64,000 nt of DNA from an uncultured Pseudomonadales bacterium (lineage in GTDB: Bacteria; Pseudomonadota; Gammaproteobacteria; Pseudomonadales; UBA7434): the NCBI GenBank assembly GCA_943788835.1, contig CALSRU010000004.1:176300-240299 (forward strand), in the 5' to 3' direction. Under the pieces are notes generated by a model. The model searched no databases. It was not told where the DNA came from and worked only from the letters and a program-made list of their open reading frames with translations. Positions within the stretch are counted from its first letter, which is position 1. Every line of letters begins with the position of its first letter. Shown in pieces: positions 63,613 to 64,000 of the stretch. The position numbers and the translations under genes are program-made.

Positions 63613-63893
63613 AGTGATTTCTCTTAAGCAAAGGTTGGGACATAAGCCGGCGCCTGCACCTTGTGTGCAGGCGATTGTGCGCCAAAATTATATATAAACT
63701 TGCAGGGCACTTGCACTAGGCCGGCCGATAATTATTGATTTGAGTATGAAGCGTTTTGCCGCGTATTTTGTGGCGCAGGCTGGAGCGGGGTGAGGTAAGT
63801 TGTTATGTTTACTGCCTGTAGGATTTCATGTCTTGCTTGTTTGTTGTACAGGTTTATAGCGGAATGATTGGCTTGAGAGTTGTCATTTGACGG
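63613..63893. other. Intergenic stretch at the end of the window
   Basis: Follows the TfpX/TfpZ start; probable promoter region for it. No gene, and no clear promoter. A short hairpin gcgcctgcaccttgtgtgcaggcg lies near 63650-63675. Confidence 0.35.
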
Positions 63894-64000
63894 CTACTTT
63901 TTATCTTTCTCGTCGGCAGAAGCAATGGAAGAAAGTATTTCGTCTGGGAAGTCCGTGGGACGCATATTTTTGCACTTTGCCAACTCAACAATTATCAGCA
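63894..64000 (-). CDS. C-terminal end of an unidentified gene
   Basis: On the minus strand a frame open to the window edge ends LAKCKNMRPTDFPDEILSSI, then ASADEKDKK and a stop at 63894-63896. About 34 residues. The charged tail looks like a real protein C-terminus, but no family can be named. Low confidence. Confidence 0.35.
   Translation of the reverse strand, partial: LIIVELAKCKNMRPTDFPDEILSSIASADEKDKK

Noticed and set aside
1..64000. tRNA genes, rRNA genes, CRISPR arrays and transposases
   Set aside because: No T-loop-like GGTTCGAATCC stretches with cloverleaf context, no regularly spaced repeats and no transposase motifs were seen; a tRNAscan run would settle tRNAs.

Overview
The window is a dense, mostly housekeeping stretch of a gammaproteobacterial chromosome. 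Gene content and order (ygfZ/sdhE/ygfX, nadB, rpoE-rseA-rseB-rseC, lepA-lepB-DUF4845-rnc-era-recO, cysM-relA-mazG, pilBCD with pilins) match the Pseudomonas/Cellvibrio-type marine Gammaproteobacteria. Placement in Cellvibrionales or a neighbour is an inference from gene neighbourhoods. I see no phage, integrase, IS element, CRISPR array, rRNA or tRNA.

Layout. 1-4.5 kb: end of an HDOD-domain gene, ygfZ, sdhE-ygfX and nadB. 5-8.1 kb: the envelope-stress sigma factor operon; the periplasmic protease gene mucD that often follows in pseudomonads is absent. 8.4-14.1 kb: the lepA-to-recO operon (translation, secretion, RNA processing, ribosome assembly, repair). 14.3-19.4 kb: cysM, relA, mazG, adk. 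19.4-20.8 kb: an AT-rich gene-free stretch and a lysine-repeat histone-like gene ending in an AT-hook-like tail and a strong bidirectional terminator. 20.9-26 kb: mobA, tsaB, uppP, a small TTG-start gene, an M18 aminopeptidase and a queuosine-tRNA mannosyltransferase-like gene. 27-35 kb: ClC channel, YebC-family regulator, outer-membrane barrel, DksA-like zinc finger, an HTH protein coupled to an alpha/beta hydrolase, a YedK DNA-protein crosslink protein and a peroxiredoxin-glutaredoxin hybrid.

35-50 kb: a secreted 1040-residue beta-propeller/di-haem cytochrome with a membrane-anchored partner, a class C beta-lactamase-like hydrolase, an acyltransferase fused to a C-terminal helical domain, an Atm1-like ABC exporter, dinB, dusA and a thiolase-like/enoyl-CoA hydratase fusion. 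49-55 kb: a small envelope or secondary-metabolism set: hexapeptide acyltransferase, SAM methyltransferase, and a coupled glycosyltransferase-methyltransferase-toroid operon in which the glycosyltransferase is frameshifted; then a HAD phosphatase and djlA. 56-63.6 kb: type IV pilus genes, with pilB-pilC-pilD on the minus strand, three tandem pilins on the plus strand behind a likely sigma-54 promoter, and a TfpX/TfpZ-type pilin accessory gene.

The least explained parts are the GT4/methyltransferase/toroid operon, the cytochrome-propeller pair, the lysine-repeat histone locus with its long AT-rich upstream region, the acyltransferase and thiolase fusions, and the hairpins in the pilus intergenic regions. 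No part can be called a new system from sequence alone.
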